The notes under the pieces are model-generated. The model was not told the origin of the DNA. It was given only the letters and a program-made list of their open reading frames with translations, and did no database searches. This document shows, piece by piece, positions 18,541-26,733 of a stretch of 64,000 nucleotides of DNA; position 1 is the stretch's first letter, and the number at the start of each line of letters is the position of its first letter. The translations under genes were made by a program, and so were the position numbers. Source of the DNA: Paenibacillus algicola (GTDB taxonomy: Bacteria > Bacillota > Bacilli > Paenibacillales > Paenibacillaceae); assembly GCF_005577435.1 (NCBI RefSeq), contig NZ_CP040396.1:2228501-2292500 (forward strand). The letters are read 5' to 3'.

Positions 18541-18945
18541 ATGACTTTTGAAATGATCTTAGGAATCAGCATTTGGACCGGGGTTGGCGCGCTGCTGCTG
18601 TTTATCCTGATGTATGTAGATTCGCTGTTTACGAAATACAAGGATCTCGAGGAAGTGAAGAAAGGGAATATGGCCGTGACAGCCAGGCTGATCATGAAGC
18701 TGTTTGCACAGGGCTATATTCTTTCTGTATCGATTCAGACCTCACCGGATCTGGTGGAAGCCATTGTCGTGTCGGTCGTCTCTTTTATCATTCTCTTTAT
18801 TGTGGAGCGGCTGACGGAGTGGATGCTCAAGCTGCTGGGTGGCATCAATCTGGATCTGGGCACTCAGCAGGGCAAGACGGGCTATGGATTATTTGCAGGC
18901 TCGCTCCATATTGTAGGAGCATTAATTATTACAGCCTGCCTGTAA
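18541..18945 (+). CDS. DUF350 family membrane protein
   Basis: 134 residues with about four membrane helices (6-26, 55-75, 80-100, 115-134), typical of DUF350 (YjfL-like) small membrane proteins of unknown function. ACGGAGG 6 bp before the ATG at 18541 decides the start over an in-frame TTG at 18535. DUF350 genes recur next to pspA, DUF4178 and spermidine-synthase-like genes, which suggests a role in membrane stress. Second gene of the pspA operon. Confidence 0.78.
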   Translation: MTFEMILGISIWTGVGALLLFILMYVDSLFTKYKDLEEVKKGNMAVTARLIMKLFAQGYILSVSIQTSPDLVEAIVVSVVSFIILFIVERLTEWMLKLLGGINLDLGTQQGKTGYGLFAGSLHIVGALIITACL

Positions 18946-18976
18946 AGATATTTATGAACGATAGGAGCCGCTTATC

Positions 18977-19483
18977 ATGAGTGTATGGAAACGAATCCGC
19001 AATCTAATGACCAAGCCCGAGCCGCCGAAGCGGGAGAAAAGCATGCTGGAGCTGTCGCCGGGAGATATATGCGAGGTTTCTCTCGTGACTTACGAGGTAA
19101 CAGGCCGCGTACATAATCGCGGCAGAAATGCAGTGATGCTCACCCTGCAGGACGGCAATACGACCATGTATTTGCAGATTGAAGAGCGCGAAACGCTCCA
19201 GTATAGACTGTATGAGCCGATTGATGGGCGATTGGATAACCCGCATGAGGTTCCGACCACGATTGAGCTGGATGACAGGATGTATCATTTGGAGGAAGAG
19301 TACGGCGGAATGGTTACGCTTGCCGGCCGGACCCCGTTTACTCAAAATGGCGAGCAGCACGTCTGGCAGCATCAATCTGATGACTACCGACTGGTTCGCG
19401 TGGAATGGCAGAATGGAAGGTTTATGCTCTACGAAGGGGAGAAAGTCATACCGGGAGATGTTAAGGTCATCCGGGCAACCTAG
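18977..19483 (+). CDS. DUF4178 domain protein
   Basis: 168 residues, no signal peptide or membrane helix. It has a beta-rich middle (SPGDICEVSLVTYEVTGRVHNRG, MYLQIEE, YHLEEEYGG) and a C-terminal WQNGRFMLYEGEKV segment, as in DUF4178. The function is unknown. TAGGAGCCG lies upstream of the ATG, and the next gene starts 10 bp after the stop. Its constant company with PspA and DUF350 suggests a cytosolic partner of the membrane-stress machinery; this is inference. Confidence 0.75.
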   Translation: MSVWKRIRNLMTKPEPPKREKSMLELSPGDICEVSLVTYEVTGRVHNRGRNAVMLTLQDGNTTMYLQIEERETLQYRLYEPIDGRLDNPHEVPTTIELDDRMYHLEEEYGGMVTLAGRTPFTQNGEQHVWQHQSDDYRLVRVEWQNGRFMLYEGEKVIPGDVKVIRAT

Positions 19484-19493
19484 GAGTGGTTAA

Positions 19494-20243
19494 ATGAAGC
19501 AACGCTCAATGCTGTTTGTTAAATTATTGCTGGTTCTCAGCTTTCTCGTGTCGATTCTCAGCGGCTGCGGGACGCCGCCAGATGTGAAATCCAGCTATCC
19601 GCTGGAATCGGTCAACCGGATGGACAATGCGTCCTCCTATGTGTACCGGGCAGAGAATAAGAGTGTTCCCATCGTCGCCCAGGAGCTTGCGGCAGATACC
19701 GCGCCGGATGAAATGTCGAAGGAAGACACCGAGCGGATGTTCCTGGTCTATGGAGATGATATCTATCATTTGCAGCAGGACCCTGAAAAGCCGGAGGACA
19801 CGCTGGTAGAGATCAGCTCCAGAGAATATGTAAGGCAGAATTATGATTCCAGCTTTCTGCAAGGGTATTTGACGGCTGTGCTGATCGGCAATCTGTTTGA
19901 TGCTCTGGATGGACGGGGGGGCGGCTACCGGGGATATACAAGCCGGGAGGTGTACCAGCCCAAAGCCGGTACGTATAAGGTACCAACCGCTGATGATAAG
20001 AAGCTGGCTCCGCCCCTGACCTCTGACCGAAGCGGAAAGATTACGCGCCGAGGTCAGGATTCAGTAGGGTCAAGCGGCAGCATTTTCAAGCGGCCTTCTG
20101 ATAATAGCAGTAAGGGCACGATCAGCCGCGACAAAAGCAGCGGCAGCAGCGGAGGAGGTCTGTTCTCTCCTCCTAAGCGTTCCTATACGAAGCCCAAAAC
20201 GAGCTTCGGTTCCGGCAAAATCGGCCGCCGCGGCCGAAGATAA
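19494..20243 (+). CDS. DUF4247 lipoprotein
   Basis: 249 residues. Lipobox ILSGC (Cys 25) marks a surface lipoprotein. The middle (about 60-140) is the DUF4247 region (FLVYGDDIYHLQQDP, SREYVRQNYDSSFLQGYLTAVLIGNLFDAL). The C-terminal 100 residues are low-complexity, rich in Ser, Gly, Lys and Arg, ending GRRGRR, so that tail is strongly basic and probably touches wall polymers or the membrane surface. Last gene of the pspA operon; a terminator follows. The molecular function is unknown. Confidence 0.75.
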   Translation: MKQRSMLFVKLLLVLSFLVSILSGCGTPPDVKSSYPLESVNRMDNASSYVYRAENKSVPIVAQELAADTAPDEMSKEDTERMFLVYGDDIYHLQQDPEKPEDTLVEISSREYVRQNYDSSFLQGYLTAVLIGNLFDALDGRGGGYRGYTSREVYQPKAGTYKVPTADDKKLAPPLTSDRSGKITRRGQDSVGSSGSIFKRPSDNSSKGTISRDKSSGSSGGGLFSPPKRSYTKPKTSFGSGKIGRRGRR

Positions 20244-20253
20244 GGTTCTTGAC

Positions 20254-20299
20254 GAGACCGTCTGATGCGATCACCTCCGCATCAGGCGGTCTCTTTTTA
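20254..20299 (+). terminator. Intrinsic terminator of the pspA operon
   Basis: GAGACCGTCTGATGCG pairs with CGCATCAGGCGGTCTC (one mismatch), followed by TTTTTATT. Confidence 0.92.
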
Positions 20300-20316
20300 T
20301 TACATTATTTTTACAA
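20300..20316 (+). promoter_or_regulatory. Pho-box-like direct repeat upstream of phoX
   Basis: TTACAT, 5 bp, then TTACAA: two hexamers on an 11-bp period, matching the Bacillus PhoP box (TT(A/C/T)A(C/T)A with 4-6 bp spacers). A third, looser TTACGT is at 20338. The gene downstream is a PhoX-type phosphatase, so PhoP-P control in phosphate starvation is a reasonable inference. Confidence 0.55.
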
Positions 20317-20398
20317 TTCCGACAAAAGACATAATATTTACGTAACAATTCATCATTATGCTAGGAATGTATGAACAATTGGACAAGGGGTGGAGCAC

Positions 20399-22036
20399 TT
20401 GAATAAAACGATGGATCGTAAAACATTTCTTTCTTACCTGGGTACTGGAACTGCCGCATTGGCGGCAGCATCTGCCGGCCTGGGACTGCTGGAAGGAAAA
20501 GCATCAGCGATGACCGGAACCGCCGATCACCTATTCGGGTTCAAAACCAACAAGGTTAGCGGATACTTCAATCCCATTGAGCCTACGGATATTGATGAAT
20601 TGGTACTTCCTAAAAACTTCAAATATGACATTGTAGCCGCTTTTGACGATGTCATCAACTCGGCCGGCGAGAAATTCGGCTCTGGCTGCGACTACAATGC
20701 CTTTTTCCCGCTGAAGGGCTCGAACGTGCGCGGATTGCTCGTAACGAATCATGAGTACTCCACCATTTTCTCCATCGGTCCGGTGAAGGACGGAAAAATG
20801 ACCGCAGATCAAATTCAGAAAAATTTGTATTACCTCGGCATGTCTGTCATTGAGGTGTACCGTGATGAAAATGGTGTCTGGAAAATGGATACCCGTTCGT
20901 CCTACGCACGCCGTATTAACGGCTTCACTCCTTTCCAGCTGACCGGGCCGGCCAAGGGGATCCCAGCGCTTAAGGGAGCTACATCCGTTCAAGGTACGTT
21001 TGCAAACTGCTCCGGCGGGGTGACGCTGTGGAATACCGTGCTTTCATGCGAAGAGAACTTTGAAGGTACCGCTGCTGTATCCAAGCTTCCGGATACTCAT
21101 TACGGCTGGGTTGTTGAGGTTGATCCGTTTGACAAATCCTATCTCAGAAAGCATACCGCACTGGGCCGCTTTAACCACGAGAATACCGCCATGGGCCTTG
21201 CAGCAGACGGCCGGGTTGTCGTTTATATGGGCGATGACAAAAAGGACGCTTGTGTGTACAAATTTATTAGCAAGAACAAGTACGATAAGAGCAAGGGCCG
21301 CGGCAACTCTGCATTGCTGGAAGACGGAACGCTGTATGTGGCTAATCTGAAGAGTGGTAAGTGGCTCCCTATTACGCTTGCAGAAGTGAGCAAGGCTGCG
21401 GCTAAGGATCCAAGCCTTAAGAACAAGTTCAAATCCCAGGGCGACGTGGTTACATACTGCCAGGAGGCTGCCAAGCTGGTGGGTGGAACACCGACAGACC
21501 GTCCGGAGGATATCGAGATTTCACCATTTGATAACACCGTGTTCATCTGTCATACGAACAATGACAGCCATGGCAATATTCACGGCCATATCACACGTAT
21601 TTTTGAAGCAGGGAATGATCTCGGCGCCATGGAGTTTGATTTTGAAATTTTTGCTGCCGGCGGACGCCAATCCGGCTTCAGCGCACCGGATAACCTTGCT
21701 TTTGATTCCAACGGTGATCTGTGGGTCGTTACCGATATTTCGAGCAGCAGCCAGAATAAAGGCGTACATAAGTCCTTTAAAAACAATGGCATGTTCGTCA
21801 TTCCAACCAGCGGTCCGGATCAAGGCAAAGCCATGCAATTTGCTTCAGGTCCTGTAGAATCCGAGCTGACCGGCCCTTATTTCACACCGGACGAGCAGAC
21901 ACTGTTCCTTTCCATTCAGCATCCGGGAGAAACGACACAAGACCTGAGCAATCCGACCAGCACCTGGCCTCATCGCCGTGGCGAGAATATGGCACGCTGC
22001 GGTGTGGTCGCAATTAGCGGCTTCAAGCTGCAGTAG
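20399..22036 (+). CDS. PhoX-type alkaline phosphatase (DUF839), Tat-exported
   Basis: About 545 residues. The N-terminus MDRKTFLSYLGTGTAALAAA has the layout of a Tat signal, with Arg-Lys in place of the usual Arg-Arg. The body shows PhoX features: GSGCDYNAFFPL, TNHEYS, LSCEENFEGT, GRFNHENTAMG, YMGDDKKDACVYKF and RPEDIEISP. Characterised PhoX enzymes are calcium/iron-dependent phosphatases active on phosphate esters outside the cell. The start is TTG at 20399 after AAGGGGTGGAG; ATG 20411 also fits. tatA and tatC follow directly, so substrate and exporter are co-encoded, as in B. subtilis phoD-tatAd-tatCd. Confidence 0.88.
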   Translation: MNKTMDRKTFLSYLGTGTAALAAASAGLGLLEGKASAMTGTADHLFGFKTNKVSGYFNPIEPTDIDELVLPKNFKYDIVAAFDDVINSAGEKFGSGCDYNAFFPLKGSNVRGLLVTNHEYSTIFSIGPVKDGKMTADQIQKNLYYLGMSVIEVYRDENGVWKMDTRSSYARRINGFTPFQLTGPAKGIPALKGATSVQGTFANCSGGVTLWNTVLSCEENFEGTAAVSKLPDTHYGWVVEVDPFDKSYLRKHTALGRFNHENTAMGLAADGRVVVYMGDDKKDACVYKFISKNKYDKSKGRGNSALLEDGTLYVANLKSGKWLPITLAEVSKAAAKDPSLKNKFKSQGDVVTYCQEAAKLVGGTPTDRPEDIEISPFDNTVFICHTNNDSHGNIHGHITRIFEAGNDLGAMEFDFEIFAAGGRQSGFSAPDNLAFDSNGDLWVVTDISSSSQNKGVHKSFKNNGMFVIPTSGPDQGKAMQFASGPVESELTGPYFTPDEQTLFLSIQHPGETTQDLSNPTSTWPHRRGENMARCGVVAISGFKLQ

Positions 22037-22074
22037 GACAGGCACTCATCCATAGAAGAGAAAGGAGCTAGAAT

Positions 22075-22293
22075 ATGCCATTTGGAAATATTGGAGTCGG
22101 TGGTCTTATATTGATCCTGATCATCGCGTTAATTATTTTCGGACCCTCCAAGCTGCCAGAGCTCGGCCGGGCATTCGGACGGACACTGAGCGAGTTTAAA
22201 GGGGCTACGCGCGGATTGGTGAACGGGGATGAAGAGGAGAATACGAAGAATGATCAAGCATCTGCTGCAACGGTCTCTAAACCGCAGAGCTGA
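22075..22293 (+). CDS. tatA: Sec-independent translocase subunit TatA
   Basis: 72 residues: one N-terminal membrane helix (about 6-22), the conserved hinge [14 protein letters not shown], an amphipathic helix and an acidic/polar tail. It forms the pore component of the twin-arginine translocase. GAAAGGAG precedes the ATG. It sits between the PhoX gene and tatC; no separate tatB is present, as usual in Firmicutes minimal TatAC systems. It overlaps tatC by 44 bp. Confidence 0.95.
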   Translation: MPFGNIGVGGLILILIIALIIFGPSKLPELGRAFGRTLSEFKGATRGLVNGDEEENTKNDQASAATVSKPQS

Positions 22294-23014
22294 TCCCAAT
22301 GCGCAAAATGCGATCCAGCATCTGGAGGAGCTGCGCCGGCGTTTAATCACCGTGTTCACTGCGTTCCTGGTATCCATGGCCGCTGCCTTGATCGGTGTCA
22401 AGCCGATGTATGCCTGGCTGGTCCGGGATCTGGATCAGAAGCTGATCCTGCTCGGTCCCTCGGATGTGATCTGGGTGTATATGGTCATTGCGGCAGTGGC
22501 GGCACTGGTGGTGACGCTTCCCATCGCAGCCTACCAGATCTGGAGGTTTGTGCAGCCAGCCCTTCCAGATCACGGCCGGCGTGCTGCTCAAGTCTTCATT
22601 CCGCTGATCAGTGTGCAGTTTGTGCTGGGAATCAGCTTCGGGTATTTCGTGCTTTTTCCCATGGTCTATGAGTTTATGAAGGGGATGGCTGCGGGAAGCT
22701 TTGAAACGATGTATACCGCGCAGAAGTATTTCACCTTTCTGGTGCATATGACCGTGCCCTTCGGTGTACTGTTCGAGATGCCGGTCGTCATCGTCTTTCT
22801 GACGAAGCTGGGAATTCTGAACCCTGAGAGGCTGTCCAAATCACGGAAAATGGCTTATTTTCTACTCTGTATTATCGCTGTAACCATCACACCGCCAGAT
22901 ATCATGTCCGATCTCATTGTGATCGTGCCGCTGTTTCTGCTGTACGAGATCAGCATTGGACTATCGAAAGCGGTATACGCGAGAAGCGCCCAGCTTGACC
23001 CCGGCAAAGGCTAG
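22250..23014 (+). CDS. tatC: Sec-independent translocase subunit TatC
   Basis: About 254 residues with six predicted membrane helices. HLEELRRRL near residue 26 is the TatC cytoplasmic motif that helps bind the twin-arginine signal; [10 protein letters not shown] and [10 protein letters not shown] are also TatC-typical. I prefer ATG 22250, since AGAGGAGA lies at a suitable distance; ATG 22229 is the alternative. It overlaps tatA and ends the phoX-tatA-tatC unit before a terminator. Confidence 0.95.
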   Translation: MIKHLLQRSLNRRADPNAQNAIQHLEELRRRLITVFTAFLVSMAAALIGVKPMYAWLVRDLDQKLILLGPSDVIWVYMVIAAVAALVVTLPIAAYQIWRFVQPALPDHGRRAAQVFIPLISVQFVLGISFGYFVLFPMVYEFMKGMAAGSFETMYTAQKYFTFLVHMTVPFGVLFEMPVVIVFLTKLGILNPERLSKSRKMAYFLLCIIAVTITPPDIMSDLIVIVPLFLLYEISIGLSKAVYARSAQLDPGKG

Positions 23015-23021
23015 CTCAAAG

Positions 23022-23069
23022 AGGCTGTTCTGTAAAGATCTGCGGATCTTTCGGAGCGGCTTTTTTGTT
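23022..23069 (+). terminator. Intrinsic terminator of the phoX-tatAC operon
   Basis: AAAGATC-TGCG-GATCTTT core stem inside a longer imperfect GGCTG...CGGC stem, ending in TTTTTTGTTT. Confidence 0.85.
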
Positions 23070-23165
23070 TACGGAAACCTATTAGTGCGGAGAAACGGTT
23101 TGCACTTTGAGGGCTAAAGAGGATATAACAGTAGTAGGATGAACAGCAGAGGGAGGCACGAAGCA

Positions 23166-24428
23166 TTGAGTACAGATCGGTTTACACGTAAAGCGCTGCA
23201 GGTTCCAGCAGCACAGGAATTGGTATTATCTCATGTAGCAGCAGGGCACACAGAATTGATTTCGACGGTAACCAGTGACAGGAGAACCCTAGCGGAAACG
23301 GTACAGGCACCTCATGACTACCCCGCTTTTCGAAGATCCGGCATGGACGGGTATGCGGTTCGGGCACAAGACACAGTACCGGATGACGGAGAATTACCGT
23401 GGCTGGAGGTCATTGACGATGTGCCCTGCGGAGCGGTGCCGAAGGAGGCAATAACCGCAGGGACAGCGGCCAGAATTATGACCGGAGCCCAGGTTCCGGA
23501 AGGGGCTGACGCTGTAGTTATGCTGGAGGTGACAGAGCAACACGTGGAGAACGGCAGGAAGCTGGTCACTGTGAAAAAGCCAGCCGCAAGCGGACAGCAT
23601 ATTACGCCCATCGGCTTTGAGATTCCTTCCGGTGAGGTTCTCCTCAAACCAGGCCGGCTGATTGGTCCTGGAGAGCTGTCAGTGCTCGCCACCTTCGGAG
23701 TCCATCAGGTGAATGTGTACCGCAAGCCGGTCGTGGGTATTTTCTCCACAGGGAGTGAGCTTCTGGATATTACAGACCCTTTGGAGCCGGGGAAAATCCG
23801 CAATAGCAACACCCACATGCTCGCGGCTCAAATTGTAGAGGCGGGCGCCGAGCCGGTGGTCATGGACGCGATTCCTGACGACATCGAGCTGGCAAAGGCA
23901 AAGGTCGAGGAAGCCTTGAAGGCTTACGACCTGGTCGTGACGACAGGAGGCGTTTCTGTCGGAGATTATGATATTATGGGGGATCTGGTGCGAAGCGGTT
24001 CGATGGATATGCTGTTTAACAAGGTGGCCATGCGGCCCGGCAGTGTTACTACAGCTGCTGTACAGGACGGACGCCTGCTATTTGCTCTTTCCGGCAATCC
24101 GGGTGCCTGTTATGTCGGCTTCCTGCTCTTTGTGCGGCCGGCCATTCGCAAAATGCTCGGCATGCCTAAAGACAAGCTGCGGCTCCCAAGCTGGAGCGCA
24201 AAACTGGGCCGAGCCTATACAAAAGTGAACAACTTTACTCGCTTTGTCAGAGGTACCCTGGAGGTATCGGACGGACAAGTCGTGGCCTATCCCGCACAGC
24301 TGGATGAATCCAGCGTCATGGTGACGATCAAGGACAGCTCATGCTTGATCATTATTCCTCCAGAGCTGAAGGGGGCCTCTGAGGGAACAGAGGTGAACGT
24401 CCTGCTGCTGCCGGGAGCTCTGCATTGA
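23166..24428 (+). CDS. moeA: Molybdopterin molybdenumtransferase MoeA
   Basis: About 420 residues. It inserts molybdate into adenylated molybdopterin. Family motifs are present: RSGMDGYAV, IMTGAQVPEGADAVVMLE, STGSELLD, TTGGVSVGDYD and ALSGNPGACYVGFLLFVRP. The start is TTG at 23166, 9 bp after GGGAGG; an upstream in-frame ATG (23139) overlaps that ribosome site. It overlaps mobB by 4 bp (TTGA), so the pair is coupled. With modAB nearby, this is a molybdenum locus. Confidence 0.94.
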   Translation: MSTDRFTRKALQVPAAQELVLSHVAAGHTELISTVTSDRRTLAETVQAPHDYPAFRRSGMDGYAVRAQDTVPDDGELPWLEVIDDVPCGAVPKEAITAGTAARIMTGAQVPEGADAVVMLEVTEQHVENGRKLVTVKKPAASGQHITPIGFEIPSGEVLLKPGRLIGPGELSVLATFGVHQVNVYRKPVVGIFSTGSELLDITDPLEPGKIRNSNTHMLAAQIVEAGAEPVVMDAIPDDIELAKAKVEEALKAYDLVVTTGGVSVGDYDIMGDLVRSGSMDMLFNKVAMRPGSVTTAAVQDGRLLFALSGNPGACYVGFLLFVRPAIRKMLGMPKDKLRLPSWSAKLGRAYTKVNNFTRFVRGTLEVSDGQVVAYPAQLDESSVMVTIKDSSCLIIIPPELKGASEGTEVNVLLLPGALH

Positions 24429-24958
24429 GCGGTCAGGTCATCCTTCAAATTACAGGGTATAAGAATAGCGGCAAAACCACCTTGATCTCTTCTCTAATTC
24501 CCTGGTTGAAGCAGAGAGGCCACAGAGTGGCGGTCATCAAGCATGATGGTCATGATTTTCAGATGGACCACACGGGCACAGACACCTCATGTTTCATAGA
24601 GTCTGGCGCCGAGGCAGCACTGATCTCCTCACCATTTCGTATGGCAGTCCTCAGACAGCGTCCAATGGAGCTGGAGGAGCTCATAGGCGAGGTCGATGAT
24701 TGCATCGACTGGATTGTAGTCGAGGGCTTCAAGCAAGAGTGCTATCCCAAGCTGGTGCTGCTCTCCGGCTTTCAGGATGTAAGCCTGGTGGGGGGATTGA
24801 GCCACATTCTCGCAGTTGTCGTGCATCCGGACATGGCAAAGGAACCGCAGCGCCTGCAAGCCTTGCAGCAGGAAGCAGAAGCTACGGTACCTTGGTTTAG
24901 CCGGGAGGACCGGAATCATATTTTTGAGCATCTCTATTCGCAGCTCTCAATCCGATGA
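24425..24958 (+). CDS. mobB: Molybdopterin-guanine dinucleotide biosynthesis protein B
   Basis: 177 residues. A P-loop GTPase-like protein (GYKNSGKTTLISSLIPWL; Walker A G-x-x-x-S-G-K-T) with KHDGHDFQMDH and DWIVVEGFKQECYPK, the standard MobB motifs. It binds GTP and assists Mo cofactor maturation. TTG start overlapping the moeA stop. Its 3' end overlaps the convergent xerS-like gene by 12 bp; no terminator fits between them. Confidence 0.93.
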   Translation: MSGQVILQITGYKNSGKTTLISSLIPWLKQRGHRVAVIKHDGHDFQMDHTGTDTSCFIESGAEAALISSPFRMAVLRQRPMELEELIGEVDDCIDWIVVEGFKQECYPKLVLLSGFQDVSLVGGLSHILAVVVHPDMAKEPQRLQALQQEAEATVPWFSREDRNHIFEHLYSQLSIR

Positions 24959-26035
24959 GTCATTGCGCCGTTCAATAGCCTGGGACATCGTCTTGTCGGT
25001 CAGATGGGCGTATACCTCGGTCGTTTCCGTTGAAGCGTGTCCAAGCTGCTCCTTGGTTTTGTAAATATCGTTCTGGAGATAATAATCGGTAGCAAAGGAG
25101 TGTCTCAGCTTGTGCACAGTCAGGAAAGGCTTGCCAAACCGCTTGGCGTATTTAATGATCATCGCTTGAATCGCCCGTTTGGTCATTCGAGATCCTTCTT
25201 TCTGACCGTTACGAATGGCGACAAACAGTGCTTTTTCTTTCTTGGGCACGTGATAACGATGAGGTCTGAGAGCGATATAATGCTCCAAATCATCCTTGGC
25301 CTGGTTGCGGAAATAGACCGGAGATTTGAAGGTTTCGTCATTATTGCCTTTTCTGTAGACGTGCAGCATTTTGTTGCCAAGATCCAGATCATCAACATTC
25401 AAATTGACGACCTCCGACACTCGCAGACCCGAGTTCAAAATCAGGCTGACGATACAGGCATCCCGTTCTGAATTTAATCCGTGGGCGAACAGAGCTTGTT
25501 TGTTATCAGCAACATCCAGTGCATATCCTTCATGGATATAGGAGATGAATTCAATCAGCTCATCTTCCTCCAGAATTTTGCCTTTCAATTTAGCGGCGGT
25601 GTCCTTGGGCTTATGTATTCTTTTGTTTTCGATTTTGGCCATAATGTTGCGCTTGAGCAAGGGGTAGAAGTTTTCATCTTCCGCAATTTGACTTAAATAG
25701 TGAAAAAGGGAGCGCAGGGACGAAAGCTTCCTGGATACGGTAATCCTTGAATTGGTTCCTTCACGTCGGGTCGTCAAATAGAGTCGAAAGCCCGTAACGT
25801 CCTCCATTCGAAGCGTTTCCAGCTCCTCCAGCTTGATATGGCGGTTATCTTCACTGAGTGAGAGGCCTTCAGCCCGCAGCCAGTTGAAAAAGGTTTCATA
25901 ATCTCTTACATATTCAAGCAGCGTGGAGGGAGACAGATCAGGCAGCTTATAGTCAATAAACTGCTGCACAAACCAAGGCATGGAAGGAACCTTTTCATCC
26001 AGCTTGGTACGGTCGATGACTTTTTGAATATTCAT
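24947..26035 (-). CDS. xerS: Tyrosine recombinase, XerS-like
   Basis: 362 residues, close to streptococcal XerS (about 356). An N-terminal core-binding domain (about 15-165) precedes the catalytic domain with the complete set: Arg205 (GLRVSEV), His308 and Arg311 (HKLRHSF), the LGHAS His, and nucleophile Tyr342 (EVYAHLTD). XerS acts alone on an atypical dif site to resolve chromosome dimers. The start at MNIQKVIDR (26035) fits XerS alignments; the AAAGGAG is 12 bp upstream, rather far. It is divergent from a GNAT gene, and the 80-bp gap holds two palindromes. Three dif-like sites lie 1.7-15 kb away. Confidence 0.82.
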   Translation of the reverse strand: MNIQKVIDRTKLDEKVPSMPWFVQQFIDYKLPDLSPSTLLEYVRDYETFFNWLRAEGLSLSEDNRHIKLEELETLRMEDVTGFRLYLTTRREGTNSRITVSRKLSSLRSLFHYLSQIAEDENFYPLLKRNIMAKIENKRIHKPKDTAAKLKGKILEEDELIEFISYIHEGYALDVADNKQALFAHGLNSERDACIVSLILNSGLRVSEVVNLNVDDLDLGNKMLHVYRKGNNDETFKSPVYFRNQAKDDLEHYIALRPHRYHVPKKEKALFVAIRNGQKEGSRMTKRAIQAMIIKYAKRFGKPFLTVHKLRHSFATDYYLQNDIYKTKEQLGHASTETTEVYAHLTDKTMSQAIERRNDSSD

Positions 26036-26064
26036 GGGAGGTTGAAACTCCTTTCCTTCACGGA

Positions 26065-26102
26065 GAACATATGTTGCTTCTAGCTTCATCATATCAGATA
26101 TG
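26065..26102. other. Two palindromes in the xerS-GNAT divergent gap
   Basis: AACATATGTT (26066-26075) is a perfect palindrome and, as GAAC-ATAT-GTTG, is one base short of a LexA core. CATATC-A-GATATG (26090-26102) is a second palindrome. They could be operators or, by analogy with difSL next to streptococcal xerS, recombinase binding sites. Neither role is shown. Confidence 0.35.
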
Positions 26103-26115
26103 AGGGGGCTGCGAA

Positions 26116-26709
26116 ATGAAGAAGTGTAGTGGCTTGGTATTCTATGACGAAGGGACAGTGAACCTGATGAGAGCGGCATCTGAAGCTCATATGAGACTGA
26201 GCCTGCTTCCAGCAAGGCAGAAACAGATTATTCACAACTTGATGCAGTTTTATTTTTACGATTTTACGGAGTTTCTGGATTTTGACGTTAATGCTGAGGG
26301 GATGTATAGTGCGTATCCGGATTTGGAGCTGTTTTTTACAAGCCGGGGAGATAAATTTCCGTTTCTTATCACGTACCAGCAGCAGCCCGCCGGGTTTGCC
26401 TTGGTTGAACGGATCGATACCGCGGCGGCGGATTATTATCTGACGGAGTTTTTTGTCATGAAAAAGTATCGCCGGAGCGGGCTAGGCACCTGGGCAGCGA
26501 AGGAGCTGTTTGACCGCTTGCAGGGAAGCTGGAAGGTGACGGAGGTCGCATCCAATGTCCCGGCTCAGGCCTTCTGGCGAAAAGTCATTCATGCGTATAC
26601 GAACGGCAGCTACCGAGAAGAGAAAGATCCGGAGAGCGGGAACCCCTCGCAGTATTTGCAGAGCCGTAGAATGAATAAGACCCAGACCCATCAGCATGAA
26701 TCACAATGA
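26116..26709 (+). CDS. GNAT-family acetyltransferase
   Basis: 197 residues. The acetyl-CoA motif is FFVMKKYRRSGLGTWAAKELFDRL, followed by VPAQAFWRKVIHAYT, the usual beta6-7 end of the fold. The extra N-terminal part (about 1-60) is helical. GAGGGGG precedes the ATG at 26116. The C-terminal 15 residues are polar and His/Gln-rich. It is followed 24 bp later by the aldo/keto reductase gene, probably in one transcript. The substrate is unknown. Confidence 0.78.
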   Translation: MKKCSGLVFYDEGTVNLMRAASEAHMRLSLLPARQKQIIHNLMQFYFYDFTEFLDFDVNAEGMYSAYPDLELFFTSRGDKFPFLITYQQQPAGFALVERIDTAAADYYLTEFFVMKKYRRSGLGTWAAKELFDRLQGSWKVTEVASNVPAQAFWRKVIHAYTNGSYREEKDPESGNPSQYLQSRRMNKTQTHQHESQ

Positions 26710-26733
26710 CATTTAAACGAAGGAGTGTGGATT

